From assembly GCF_031457805.1 (NCBI RefSeq), contig NZ_JAVDXI010000002.1:62001-126000 (forward strand): a stretch of 64,000 nt of DNA, written 5' to 3'. This DNA is from Caulobacter sp031457805 (lineage in GTDB: Bacteria; Pseudomonadota; Alphaproteobacteria; Caulobacterales; Caulobacteraceae). Each line of letters begins with the position of its first letter. Position 1 is the stretch's first letter. Below are positions 1 to 7,121 of the stretch, piece by piece. A program made the position numbers and the translations under genes. The notes under the pieces are model-generated. The model had not been told where the DNA came from and did no database searches. It saw only the letters and a list, made by a program, of their open reading frames with translations.

Positions 1-163
1 GCCGATAAGAGTTGGAGAACCTGGCTATCGAGCCGGCCTTGATCGCGATGGTGACGGGGTCGCTTGCGAGAGGTAGTCGATCCGGCCATCCGGCACGATG
101 GAGGTCGGGCAACTCGCGGCGCGACCTCCAAGCGACCTGAGCTCCACGCGACAACGAAAGCCG

Positions 164-436
164 TCAGCCACGTTTCCCAAACAAGATTTCTGAGACCCGC
201 CCTCCATCGATCCCAAACCGGCGACCGATCTCCCGCTGAGGCATGTCTGGGTGTCGCCGCGCGAACAAAGTCACACGCATAGCCAAAGAGTCATCGACTG
301 GCCTTGCACGGGAGGGCGCCCGACGTCCGTGATACTGCCGCCTAGTCTCCTCCGCGAGCTGCGCAAGCTCTGGAACGCCTAGCTCGTCAGCGAGCTCATG
401 GAGGCGGGCGCGGATTTCGGGGATGGTTCGGCTCAT
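164..436 (-). CDS. Small helix-turn-helix protein of the element
   Basis: A 90-residue basic protein. The N-terminal third (residues 4-35) is helical and charged. The C-terminal third (about 61-88) reads as a helix-turn-helix, with a PQREIGRRFGI helix, a short GG turn and a RVSEIL recognition helix. I chose the ATG at 436 because the 17 residues before it in the longer frame look non-coding. The motif resembles the HTH of recombinase tails and phage regulators, so it may regulate the element's own genes. It diverges from the serine recombinase gene across about 230 bases that contain palindromes. The specific family is not recognised. Confidence 0.6.
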   Translation of the reverse strand: MSRTIPEIRARLHELADELGVPELAQLAEETRRQYHGRRAPSRARPVDDSLAMRVTLFARRHPDMPQREIGRRFGIDGGRVSEILFGKRG

Positions 437-570
437 AGAGGGGTCCGTACAATTGATCGAGCCCTGCAGATGGGGCCTAGCCGTCAAGCTTCAAGTATCG
501 GCGTTCTACGATTAACGATTTCGCCGCTTCCACGGTTCGAGCACGAAGCGAGGTCGAAAACGACCGGTTT

Positions 571-641
571 CGATACACCTCGCTGCGCTGTATCGCAAAA
601 TAGCTTGACCCTATTTTTGGGACACCTTTTAATCCGATACA
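571..641 (+). promoter_or_regulatory. Promoter and res-like palindromes of the serine recombinase
   Basis: CGATACA at 571-577 and TGTATCG at 589-595 form a perfect 7-base inverted repeat with an 11-base spacer. A third CGATACA is at 635-641. Between them lies a good sigma-70 style promoter: TTGACC at 605-610, 17 bases, TTTAAT at 628-633, about 30 bases before the GTG start at 664. A second small palindrome (TCGAAA/TTTCGA) is at about 554-573. The arrangement fits autoregulation and/or a recombination site bound by the resolvase; the DNA binding is inferred. Confidence 0.55.
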
Positions 642-663
642 CGTTTTCGATCGGAGGGGCAGA

Positions 664-1245
664 GTGAGCCGGGTATTTGCGTACTGTCGCGTGTCGACCA
701 GCGACCAGACCAGTGACAACCAGGTGCGGGAGATCGAGGCCGCCGGCTTCAAGGTCGAGCACAAGCGGATCGTCAAAGAGACGATCTCAGGGTCGCACGC
801 CGCCATGGAGCGTCCCGAGTTCGCAAAGCTGGTGGACCGCCTAGAGAGCGGGGACGTCCTGATCGTCACGAAGCTCGATCGCCTTGGTCGCAACGCGATG
901 GACGTCCGCGCGACCGTGGAACGGCTGGCGAGCGACGGGGTGCGCGTTCACTGCCTCGCGCTTGGAGGCGTCGACCTCACTAGCCCCGCAGGAAAGATGA
1001 CGATGGGCGTGATTGCCGCCGTCGCGGAGTTCGAGCGGGATCTCCTCGTCGAGCGGACCCAGTCAGGCCTCGCTCGCGCGAAGGCTCAGGGGAAGCAACT
1101 CGGGCGCCCGAAGGTCCTGACAGAAGATCAGATCGCTGACGTGCGCGCGAAGCTGCCGGGGTCATCGTTGGGCGCGCTGGCGACGGAGTTCGGCGTGTCC
1201 CGTTCCGCAATCCAGCGCATCAAGAAACGTGTCGACGGGGCCTAG
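664..1245 (+). CDS. Serine recombinase (resolvase/invertase family)
   Basis: This 193-residue protein has the standard small resolvase/invertase layout and would cut and rejoin DNA through a 5'-phosphoserine link. The catalytic domain begins YCRVSTSDQ with nucleophile Ser11. It continues through the conserved TKLDRLGRN segment (69-77) and the AEFERDLL...RTQSGL helix (121-136). The C-terminal HTH is at about 165-188. The start is a GTG preceded by GGAGG a few bases upstream, and a clear promoter lies before it. Full length for the family, no frameshift. The last 30 codons are duplicated downstream at 1772-1861. It could be a plasmid/element resolvase or a DNA invertase; no obvious invertible segment was seen. 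Confidence 0.93.
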   Translation: MSRVFAYCRVSTSDQTSDNQVREIEAAGFKVEHKRIVKETISGSHAAMERPEFAKLVDRLESGDVLIVTKLDRLGRNAMDVRATVERLASDGVRVHCLALGGVDLTSPAGKMTMGVIAAVAEFERDLLVERTQSGLARAKAQGKQLGRPKVLTEDQIADVRAKLPGSSLGALATEFGVSRSAIQRIKKRVDGA

Positions 1246-1276
1246 TCACCCTCCTCTATCGACCAGCCTGCGACCT

Positions 1277-1295
1277 GCGTCAGATCTACTGACGC
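1277..1295. terminator. Hairpin between convergent genes
   Basis: GCGTCAG and CTGACGC form a perfect 7-base stem around a 5-base loop, between the recombinase stop and the stop of the convergent secreted-protein gene. There is no strong T run, so termination is inferred from position. Confidence 0.4.
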
Positions 1296-1315
1296 TTCGG
1301 GCTTACGCTCTGAGT

Positions 1316-1747
1316 TCAATATGCCGGCTTCGGGATCGGTGAAGCGGCACGGCGTTCACACGCATAGATGACACGGTCGGTCTCGCCTGTTGGGCGAAGG
1401 TACTCTTCGACAAGTGCGCCCGTATAACGATTGATGTAGGTCGTCAGTGTCTGTTTGCCATCGGGGTCCCGCATGACCCAGGTCTGCGTGCTAAGGGTAT
1501 AGCGAGCGTCACTTTGCTCCTGGATCGGGAGAACTTGGGCAGCCTCACACAAGCCGCCGCGCGCTAGACCACGCCTACAGTAAATGCCCCTCTTGGCGTC
1601 GATCGTTATGATATACCGTATGGGGGTTCCGTATGAGTTGGCCTCACAATGAAGGTCAAAAGGTGTCGCGGGCGGGTCCGCTGCGGCCACCGCCGCACAA
1701 CCAAAAACGGCGAGCGCGGCTGTCGCTATCAATGATTGAAAACGCAT
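1316..1747 (-). CDS. Small secreted protein, unknown function
   Basis: A 143-residue protein with a clear N-terminal signal peptide (hydrophobic residues 6-22, likely cleaved after AVAAA before DPP). The mature part has four cysteines (34, 57, 67, 130), which could form two disulfides in the periplasm. No family is recognised. It is an isolated cargo-like gene on the element, opposite in direction to the recombinase. It is bracketed by the recombinase gene and a second copy of that gene's 3' end, and its start lies 25 bases from the duplicate, so its promoter must lie within or beyond the recombinase remnant. Confidence 0.7.
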   Translation of the reverse strand: MRFQSLIATAALAVFGCAAVAAADPPATPFDLHCEANSYGTPIRYIITIDAKRGIYCRRGLARGGLCEAAQVLPIQEQSDARYTLSTQTWVMRDPDGKQTLTTYINRYTGALVEEYLRPTGETDRVIYACERRAASPIPKPAY

Positions 1748-1771
1748 AGTTTACCCTCAAAAAAGCGCCAA

Positions 1772-1861
1772 CCGGGGTCCTCGCTGGGCGCGCTGGCGAC
1801 GGAGTTCGGCGTGTCGCGTTCAGCCATCCAGCGTATCAAGAAGCGTCTCGAAGAGGCCTAG
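1772..1861 (+). pseudogene. Remnant: 3' end of a second serine recombinase gene
   Basis: These 90 bases align without gaps to the last 90 bases of the recombinase gene (1156-1245), including the stop codon, with about 10 mismatches. Seven of the mismatches are synonymous; the other three change VDG to LEE near the C-terminus. The pattern shows a diverged but formerly functional homologue rather than a fresh duplication. No rest of the gene is present upstream; the similarity begins sharply at CCGGGG. Confidence 0.85.
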
Positions 1862-1953
1862 ACGCCTCCCTCCGGGGAAAAGCGATCAATAGGAGCCGCG
1901 AATGGGCTCAAACTTTCGTACCGGCCAACTGGTCTATCGTAGCGGCATTCACG

Positions 1954-2493
1954 TTACTCGCGAATTTCTGCTCTACGAGCGACCGCACCTATCACTTGGA
2001 CGCCAGTCGCCGAAAAGTCGGTGAGCGCGGCGCTCAGTTTGCGTGAACCGTCCTTCTGGCGAACCTCAGGTATAGCCTTCTGCACATCATTGAGCTTCCT
2101 CTGGAAGGAAAGCATCAACTTTTGATCATCTCTATCTCTAAGAATTGCAGAAACCTCTATGGATTTCCAATGCAATTTGGTTGCGATCTCGTCACACTTC
2201 TCAAGATCTAATTTACTAATCTCCCCCTTCGAAGAATTGACTTTCTGAACAGCAACGTAAAAGTCAGCAATAAGATTGTTTATATCTTTAAGGTTTTGAG
2301 ACACATATTCAGATTGAATTTTCTGCCGCTCAACCTTTTCATTGATTGCAGGCGCAATACTATATGAGCCCCATGCAGCAATGATCACTACCGCGATATT
2401 CCATATCAGCGGCACCTTGTCTTGCCACAGATGCTTCCAACACCAACCGAGGGGCCGGAAGAAAAAAGCCGCCGCAAATTGGCCCAATCCCAT
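1954..2493 (-). CDS. Membrane-anchored coiled-coil protein, second gene of a two-gene unit
   Basis: A 179-residue protein with one strong membrane segment (about 28-50), a short Trp/Lys-rich N-terminus and a long helical soluble tail with heptad-like spacing. No family is recognised. It starts 5 bases after the stop of the 372-residue protein at 2499-3617, so the two are very likely co-transcribed and co-translated. Base composition is clearly more AT-rich than the core genes, a sign of transfer. The pairing with a membrane-anchored PUA/EVE-like protein suggests a complex at the inner membrane; that is inference. Confidence 0.7.
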   Translation of the reverse strand: MGLGQFAAAFFFRPLGWCWKHLWQDKVPLIWNIAVVIIAAWGSYSIAPAINEKVERQKIQSEYVSQNLKDINNLIADFYVAVQKVNSSKGEISKLDLEKCDEIATKLHWKSIEVSAILRDRDDQKLMLSFQRKLNDVQKAIPEVRQKDGSRKLSAALTDFSATGVQVIGAVARRAEIRE

Positions 2494-2498
2494 AGGAT

Positions 2499-3617
2499 TT
2501 ATTCCACCCCATCAATCTGTGCGACAGTCTGAATGCCAATCTTTTCTCTTGATTCTTGACCAATCTGATCAACCTTTGCTGCAGTTGGCTGATCTATGCC
2601 ACTAACCATAATATTAATCTGTTCCTGCATCTCAACGCTTATGGCTTGATCCGCAGTTTTCGAGTTGGTGATATGGACCGGTGTAGAACTCGCATTACAA
2701 CCGCTAAGCATACCTGCGCCGGCGAGCGCGATAACTACGCTGACAAAGATCGCAAGCTTGCTGTCTCTCGCTTTGAAGTCCAGGCGTCCGGGCGAGTTAA
2801 ACGACAGACCGAAATGTTCAATGTCTCTTGGGTCGTAGTAGCGCTCGATAATCTCATCCATCGTAAGGCCAGAGAGGTCCTGCCCTCCCCCGGTTGCACG
2901 ATAGGCAGCAACTGCAAACTCGATGAGGCGCGTCGGTTGACTAATCGCTGATGGATCGTTGCCCCTGTAGGTAGGCGCGGTGATCGTAGACCAGCTCTGC
3001 CCCTCCTTGACGAAGGAGCCGTACGCGTATTCGAAGAATCGCTCGGTCAACGCATTCCGAGCGACCTCTGCAATCGCTGGCGGCTTCCCTATGTACTTCA
3101 ACAGATCAAGCGGAAGCTCCTGCTTAAACCTGTTCGTAGAAAGCCAGTTGACCCGTCGAAAGAGAATATCGCCCCACAAATAGGGGTGGATGCGAGCGCG
3201 ATCTTCCAGATTAAGCGGCGCAGCGATCTCACCGAAAAGCACACGGGAATACGCACCAAACCCCGGCACAACAACCAAGTCCCCGACCGCCATGTTAGAG
3301 GTGAGGTGTCGGACAGTCCGCAAGAAAATTGCGGTAGCGGTATCTGGGCTCGACGGAAAATCTGCCAAGTTGATGGTCGTGCCATCATCCCTGACGGGCC
3401 CCCTGTATGCGACCATGGAGACGGAGCGCCGGATATGTTGGCGCATAAGCCCGTCATCATCGAGATCCCGTTGAGCTAGATCCAGCCCAGGAAATTCCAG
3501 ATAGACGCGGCGCTCCCGCTCGAAGTCATCGAAGAACTTCCGGTTCTTGCCCGGCTGGACGATCCAGATGCGTTTTGAAGCGGGAATTATCGTCGTATTG
3601 ATGTCTACGGTGCTCAA
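2499..3617 (-). CDS. Membrane-anchored protein with PUA/EVE-like N-terminal domain (candidate defence gene)
   Basis: A 372-residue protein in three parts. Residues 16-182 resemble the N-terminal PUA/EVE-like module of Mrr-type restriction proteins: an opening IWIVQPG strand, a mid-domain GDLVVVPGFG segment (112-121), an FGEI strand, then FRRVNWL and a PLDLLKYIG helix. Residues 183-285 are helical with no recognised motif. Residues 287-306 form a single membrane segment, followed by a 65-residue polar tail. The nuclease domain that usually follows this module is absent. It is the first gene of a tight two-gene operon. Function is unknown; a sensor of modified or foreign nucleic acid tied to the membrane is a hypothesis. 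The domain call is by eye only. Confidence 0.65.
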   Translation of the reverse strand: MSTVDINTTIIPASKRIWIVQPGKNRKFFDDFERERRVYLEFPGLDLAQRDLDDDGLMRQHIRRSVSMVAYRGPVRDDGTTINLADFPSSPDTATAIFLRTVRHLTSNMAVGDLVVVPGFGAYSRVLFGEIAAPLNLEDRARIHPYLWGDILFRRVNWLSTNRFKQELPLDLLKYIGKPPAIAEVARNALTERFFEYAYGSFVKEGQSWSTITAPTYRGNDPSAISQPTRLIEFAVAAYRATGGGQDLSGLTMDEIIERYYDPRDIEHFGLSFNSPGRLDFKARDSKLAIFVSVVIALAGAGMLSGCNASSTPVHITNSKTADQAISVEMQEQINIMVSGIDQPTAAKVDQIGQESREKIGIQTVAQIDGVE

Positions 3618-4124
3618 GCTTCCCCCCCGAGCGACCCTGCACTCATATTCGCCATTGGAGTGCGAGTTAGCACCACGGTCAACTCTGGACTGCGCCTAGC
3701 GTACGCGCGCATCCTGCAGAAGGGGGAGGTATCATTGGCTACCGTGGATTGTCTTTGCGGCTTGAAAGGCACCGTAAAGAGCGATGGCAGGTGCGCCCGC
3801 CTTCGCTAGACCTCAGATAAATCAGTACTAGAAGCGATTACCGCGTCAGACACGATGCTCACGCACCCTGCATTTGCGACGACCAAACTTTATGCTATGC
3901 GACCGCTCGCTGGGATCAAAAACCAGCAATCGTCAATCGGGCGCACGACCGCCCACTTGTGAGACCGGCCCGCCAGATAACGGCCCGCCGGACCGAATGA
4001 TGAAGACGCAAGGCACTGCCTTGTCGCCCGCTTCCGGAAGTCACCGCGAAGCCAACCTCAACGCCAAGACCGCCGCCTCGTACCAACCTCAGGTGCGAGC
4101 CGCCCTCCGCTAACGGAGGCGCGA
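3618..4124. other. 507-base intergenic stretch inside the element
   Basis: It lies between the divergent membrane operon and the excisionase gene, so it should hold both promoters. Two CGGCCCGCC direct repeats occur near 3965-3990. A 79-codon reading frame at 3874-4113 has no protein-like features and I do not call it. The ribosome site GGAGG at 4115-4119 belongs to the excisionase gene. Confidence 0.5.
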
Positions 4125-4421
4125 ATGACACGCGTCGACAGCCAGCCGGTCATCACCCCTCGCCTTCTGAACAAGAAGCAAGCGGCGGCATACCTCGGGT
4201 ACAAGACTACGATAATTCTGGAGAATCTAGATATCCGGCCAATATCAATCGCCACAGTTGGCGGGAGATATCGAGAACTGTACGATAGGATCGCTATCGA
4301 TCGCTATTTAGATAGTCAATCCGGGATCTCGAATATTGGCGAAATCGTCAGCATTGAAGAAGACGATCCGGATGAGGCCTTCCGGCGTTGGGATGAGGGG
4401 AGGAAGGCACATGCCGCCTAG
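4125..4421 (+). CDS. Excisionase/AlpA-like DNA-binding protein
   Basis: A 98-residue protein whose residues 12-60 read as a winged-helix excisionase-type domain (LLNKKQAAAYLGYKTT, then a short wing and RYRELYDRIAIDRYL). An acidic linker and a short basic tail follow. Such proteins help the integrase excise the element or regulate its expression. A strong GGAGG sits 5 bases before the ATG. The gene overlaps the integrase start by 11 bases, a usual xis-int coupling. The exact family (AlpA, MerR-like excisionase) is uncertain. Confidence 0.75.
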   Translation: MTRVDSQPVITPRLLNKKQAAAYLGYKTTIILENLDIRPISIATVGGRYRELYDRIAIDRYLDSQSGISNIGEIVSIEEDDPDEAFRRWDEGRKAHAA

Positions 4422-5505
4422 ACTTCCGGGAGCCCATCGTGTGGTCCGCCCTCTCGCGAACGGACGGGTGACGATCTACTGGTACAAGACCAGGGGTGGC
4501 GAGAAGTTGATGAAGTTCGAGGGCGCATCCCTCGACGAAGCGCTGCGGGCCGAGCATGAAGGTGCGCAAGCGCTGGCCGCCGCCTACGCCGAACGCCCAA
4601 AAAGTCACGAGCCGGACAGTCAGACCGTTAGGAGCTTGATCGTCAGGTACCGCGCTGCGCCCGATGGCTTTCAAGCGCTCGCACCGTCAACACAAGCAAA
4701 CTGGCGCAAGCCTCTCGACCTCATCGAGGAAGAGTTTGGCTCTATGCCGCTACGGGCGTTGGAAAGCCGCCAGGCCGCCAGGCGCTTTATTGAATGGCGT
4801 GACACGTTCGCAAGCACACCACGTCGAGCCGACTACCAAATGCAGGTCCTAAAACGCGTTCTTTCCTGGAGCGTTGAAAAGTACCTCATCAAGGAGAGTC
4901 CCATCGCGGGTGCCAAGAACCTGTACAAGGGCTCCCGTGCGCACCTGATCGTCAGCCCGACTGAACTGTCGTCGATCTTGCAGCACGTCACCCCAGAGGC
5001 TGCAATCGCGATCCAACTTGCCTCGCTCACGGCGATCCGCCGGGACGACCTTGTGTCGCTCAAGTGGGAACATCTCGATGGCAACGCGCTGACCTTTTCA
5101 ACTGGGAAAAGCGGCGGCAAGAAGCGCGTACGCGTGCCCCTCTATGGTCAGGCTGCCAAGATAATTGGAGACCTGAGAGAGGCTCGCGAACGTTCCATAT
5201 CAGAGGGCAAGGTTCCCCCCGCGCACATTCTACTGACGTCGAAGGGAACCCGCTGGAAGCCAGACTCCTTGACCCAGGCGTTCATTCGCGCGGCAAAGAA
5301 AGCAAACGTTGACCGTCACCTGCACGACCTTCGTGGAACGGCGATCACGCAGTTTGCCGCAGCTGGGCTGTCGAACGAGGAGATAGCCGACATCGTCGGT
5401 TGGGAAGTCTCGAGCGTGAGCGATATCCGGAAGCACTATGTGGACCCGGCGACGGCCACACAAAAGGTTATCGAGCGCCTTGAGGCGGCGGCTAAGACCG
5501 GCTAG
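4411..5505 (+). CDS. Tyrosine recombinase / site-specific integrase
   Basis: A 364-residue integrase of the phage type. The N-terminal arm-binding part is about residues 10-65, the core-binding SAM-like domain about 70-165 and the catalytic domain about 180-355. The catalytic set is visible: Arg210 (TAIRRDDL), a lysine in the beta-hairpin (STGKSGGKK, 230-238), His305 and Arg308 (HDLRG), Trp331 in the second histidine position, and nucleophile Tyr343 (KHYVDP). I chose the ATG at 4411 for its GGAGG 7 bases upstream and its overlap with the excisionase stop. The gene ends 97 bases before tRNA-Gly, its likely target. Confidence 0.95.
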   Translation: MPPRLPGAHRVVRPLANGRVTIYWYKTRGGEKLMKFEGASLDEALRAEHEGAQALAAAYAERPKSHEPDSQTVRSLIVRYRAAPDGFQALAPSTQANWRKPLDLIEEEFGSMPLRALESRQAARRFIEWRDTFASTPRRADYQMQVLKRVLSWSVEKYLIKESPIAGAKNLYKGSRAHLIVSPTELSSILQHVTPEAAIAIQLASLTAIRRDDLVSLKWEHLDGNALTFSTGKSGGKKRVRVPLYGQAAKIIGDLREARERSISEGKVPPAHILLTSKGTRWKPDSLTQAFIRAAKKANVDRHLHDLRGTAITQFAAAGLSNEEIADIVGWEVSSVSDIRKHYVDPATATQKVIERLEAAAKTG

Positions 5506-5527
5506 ATGGAACGCGTCTGGAACAAAG

Positions 5528-5565
5528 CTGTAAAACGATCTGTAAAATGCGTCCCAACCGACGCA
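5528..5565. promoter_or_regulatory. Repeats and hairpin between integrase and tRNA (possible att region)
   Basis: CTGTAAAA occurs twice, at 5528-5535 and 5540-5547, a 12-base period like integrase arm sites. It is followed by a perfect 6-base hairpin TGCGTC/GACGCA (5548-5553 and 5560-5565). This lies between the integrase stop and the tRNA 5' end, where the element-chromosome junction must be. Role as attachment or terminator sequence is inferred. Confidence 0.4.
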
Positions 5566-5602
5566 CCTTGAGATCAGTAAGCAGTTGAAATTCCAGAGCA
5601 AT

Positions 5603-5677
5603 GCGGGCGTAGTTCAGAGGTAGAACGTCAGCTTCCCAAGCTGAATGTCGGGGGTTCGATTCCCCCCGCCCGCTCCA
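5603..5677 (+). tRNA. tRNA-Gly (anticodon CCC)
   Basis: A complete cloverleaf: acceptor stem GCGGGCG/CGCCCGC, D stem GTTC/GAAC, anticodon stem TCAGC/GCTGA with loop TTCCCAA (anticodon CCC), T stem GGGGG/CCCCC with loop TTCGATT, discriminator T and encoded CCA. It is the probable integration target of the neighbouring element. The element lies upstream, so the sequence just 5' of the tRNA is supplied by the element. Confidence 0.96.
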
Positions 5678-5744
5678 GTCGACTCCGACAATCGATCCTC
5701 GATCGCCCCTCCCCACATCGCGTGTGATCGCGCATGCTGCGGGG

Positions 5745-6083
5745 ATGACCAAGTATCTCATCTCCTTTCCCAGCGCCGCCATGCAGGTCTCGCCCGAGGA
5801 CCTGCCTGCTGTCGGAGACGCCGCTCGCGCGGTGATCGCCGAGGCCAAGGCGGCTGGGGTCTATGTGTTCGGCGGCGGAATCCATGAGGGCGTCGCACCT
5901 GTGCGGGTGTCGGCGGACGGCGCGGTTTCCGCGCAGCCTTATCCTGGAAGTCATCTGGATGGCGGCTTCACTGTGCTGGAGCTGCCCTCACGCGACGCCG
6001 CCGTCGCCTGGTCCGCCAAGCTGGCCGCCGCCTGCCGGTGCGATCAGGAACTTCGCGAGTTCATGTACGACCCGGCCAGCTAG
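5745..6083 (+). CDS. YCII-related domain protein
   Basis: A 112-residue protein of the YCII-like fold (dimeric ferredoxin-like), opening MTKYLISFPSAAM, with a GVYVFGGGIH segment, a DGGFTVLEL strand and a C-terminal AWSAKLAAACRC helix. The family is often annotated loosely as 'transcription initiation protein'; the biochemical role is unknown. I chose the ATG at 5745 over an earlier frame start because it begins the conserved strand. First chromosomal gene after the tRNA. Confidence 0.75.
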   Translation: MTKYLISFPSAAMQVSPEDLPAVGDAARAVIAEAKAAGVYVFGGGIHEGVAPVRVSADGAVSAQPYPGSHLDGGFTVLELPSRDAAVAWSAKLAAACRCDQELREFMYDPAS

Positions 6084-6090
6084 GCATATG

Positions 6091-6121
6091 AAAAAGCCCG
6101 CCCGGACGAACCGGGCGGGCT
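6091..6121 (-). terminator. Rho-independent terminator of the TraB/GumN gene
   Basis: A perfect 11-base stem (6095-6105 with 6111-6121) around a 5-base loop, followed on the minus strand by a run of T. It also sits just after the convergent YCII-like gene. Confidence 0.85.
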
Positions 6122-6144
6122 CCTCAGATCGCATCAATCGCGAC

Positions 6145-7035
6145 CTATTTGACGCGCTCGGCCTTGATGCCGAGCTTGGCCAGTTGGGCCTGGACGCTCT
6201 CGGCGCCGACCAGGTGGCCCGAGCCGACGGCCACGAAGCTGACGCCCGAACCGTCCAGCTTGGTCTTCAGCTGGTTGGCCCAGTCGACGTTCCGCTTGAC
6301 CAGCAGCAGCTCATAAAGGTCCGGATACTGGGTCTTCATCTCGGTGATGAACTGCGCTTCCAAGTCAGCCACATCGCCCGACGCCCAGGCCGCGACCATC
6401 TTGTCGAGCTTGGCGGCGCCGCCTTCGGCGTCCTTAAGGCTGGACTTGAGGAACGCGATCTCGGTGGCCGACGGCAGGTCGGCGAAGAAGCGGATCTGCT
6501 GCTCGGGAGTCTCCAGGCCGGCGATCGGCTTGTTGGCGGCCTTGACTTCGCGGGTCAGCACGCCTTCGACGCCGCTCTTGGGGTCGTAGCCAGCCTTGAT
6601 CATCGGCGCCATCGCCAGCGAAACGGCGGCGAGCCAGGGGCGCATCATCTCAAGCGCCTGGGGCGGCATCCCGGCCGACTGGCCGATCTCGCTGGCGCGC
6701 TTGAAGTCTTCCGGACCGATCTTGGCCGACAGCTTGTTGGCCTGGTCGAGGCCATAGCGCATGACCAGAGGCTGCATCACCGCCGGATCGTCGGCGCCGA
6801 CCAGCTCCAGGGTCAGGTCGCCGCTGTCGGCCAGGGCCTTGTCGATCTTGGCCGAGCGCCACTGGGTTTCGGGCTTCAGCACGTGGATCGTGCCGAACAG
6901 ATAGATGGTCGAGTCCTTGTCCTTGATCGCCCAGAGGGCCGGTTCGGCCAGGGCGGTCCCGGCGAAGCCGAGCGCGAAGACGGAGACCATGCCGGCGAGC
7001 ACGCGACGGGCCGAGCGATTGAACTTGTTGAACAT
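6145..7035 (-). CDS. Exported TraB/GumN family protein
   Basis: A 296-residue protein with a signal peptide (cleavage probably after GTALA, before EPALW). It carries the TraB/GumN opening WAIKDKDSTIYLFGTIHVL, in which the GxxH motif is thought to be metallo-peptidase-like. A second conserved patch near the C-terminus reads VAVGSGHLVG. Related proteins are predicted metalloproteases of the TIKI type; substrate unknown. The ATG at 7035 is chosen because the signal peptide begins there. The hydrolase at 7122-8060 lies upstream in the same direction. Confidence 0.82.
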   Translation of the reverse strand: MFNKFNRSARRVLAGMVSVFALGFAGTALAEPALWAIKDKDSTIYLFGTIHVLKPETQWRSAKIDKALADSGDLTLELVGADDPAVMQPLVMRYGLDQANKLSAKIGPEDFKRASEIGQSAGMPPQALEMMRPWLAAVSLAMAPMIKAGYDPKSGVEGVLTREVKAANKPIAGLETPEQQIRFFADLPSATEIAFLKSSLKDAEGGAAKLDKMVAAWASGDVADLEAQFITEMKTQYPDLYELLLVKRNVDWANQLKTKLDGSGVSFVAVGSGHLVGAESVQAQLAKLGIKAERVK

Positions 7036-7121
7036 AAAAACCCCAATGGTTGGTGTGAGAGAAGTGAGGAAGGTCACGGACGGGCGCAAGGCCAATCCGA
7101 CCCAGGGTTGATTTCGAAAGG

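Larger units (their letters stand above)
1..5602. mobile_element. Right end of an integrative element next to tRNA-Gly
   Basis: This stretch carries a tyrosine integrase, an excisionase-like gene, a serine recombinase, a small HTH protein and genes with no housekeeping look. It stops abruptly at tRNA-Gly(CCC), beyond which the genes are ordinary chromosomal ones. Part of it (about 1950-2700) is visibly richer in A+T than the rest of the window. The left end is not in the window, so size and the second attachment site are unknown. The island sits on the 5' side of the tRNA; most tRNA-targeting integrases use the 3' end. Positions 1-163 show no gene I can support. Confidence 0.65.

Noticed and set aside
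3874..4113. 79-codon frame inside the element
   Set aside because: Low-complexity composition, no ribosome site, no domain; more likely spacer with promoters.
5603..5677. CRISPR or tandem-repeat array near the integrase
   Set aside because: No regularly spaced repeats; only a two-copy CTGTAAAA.
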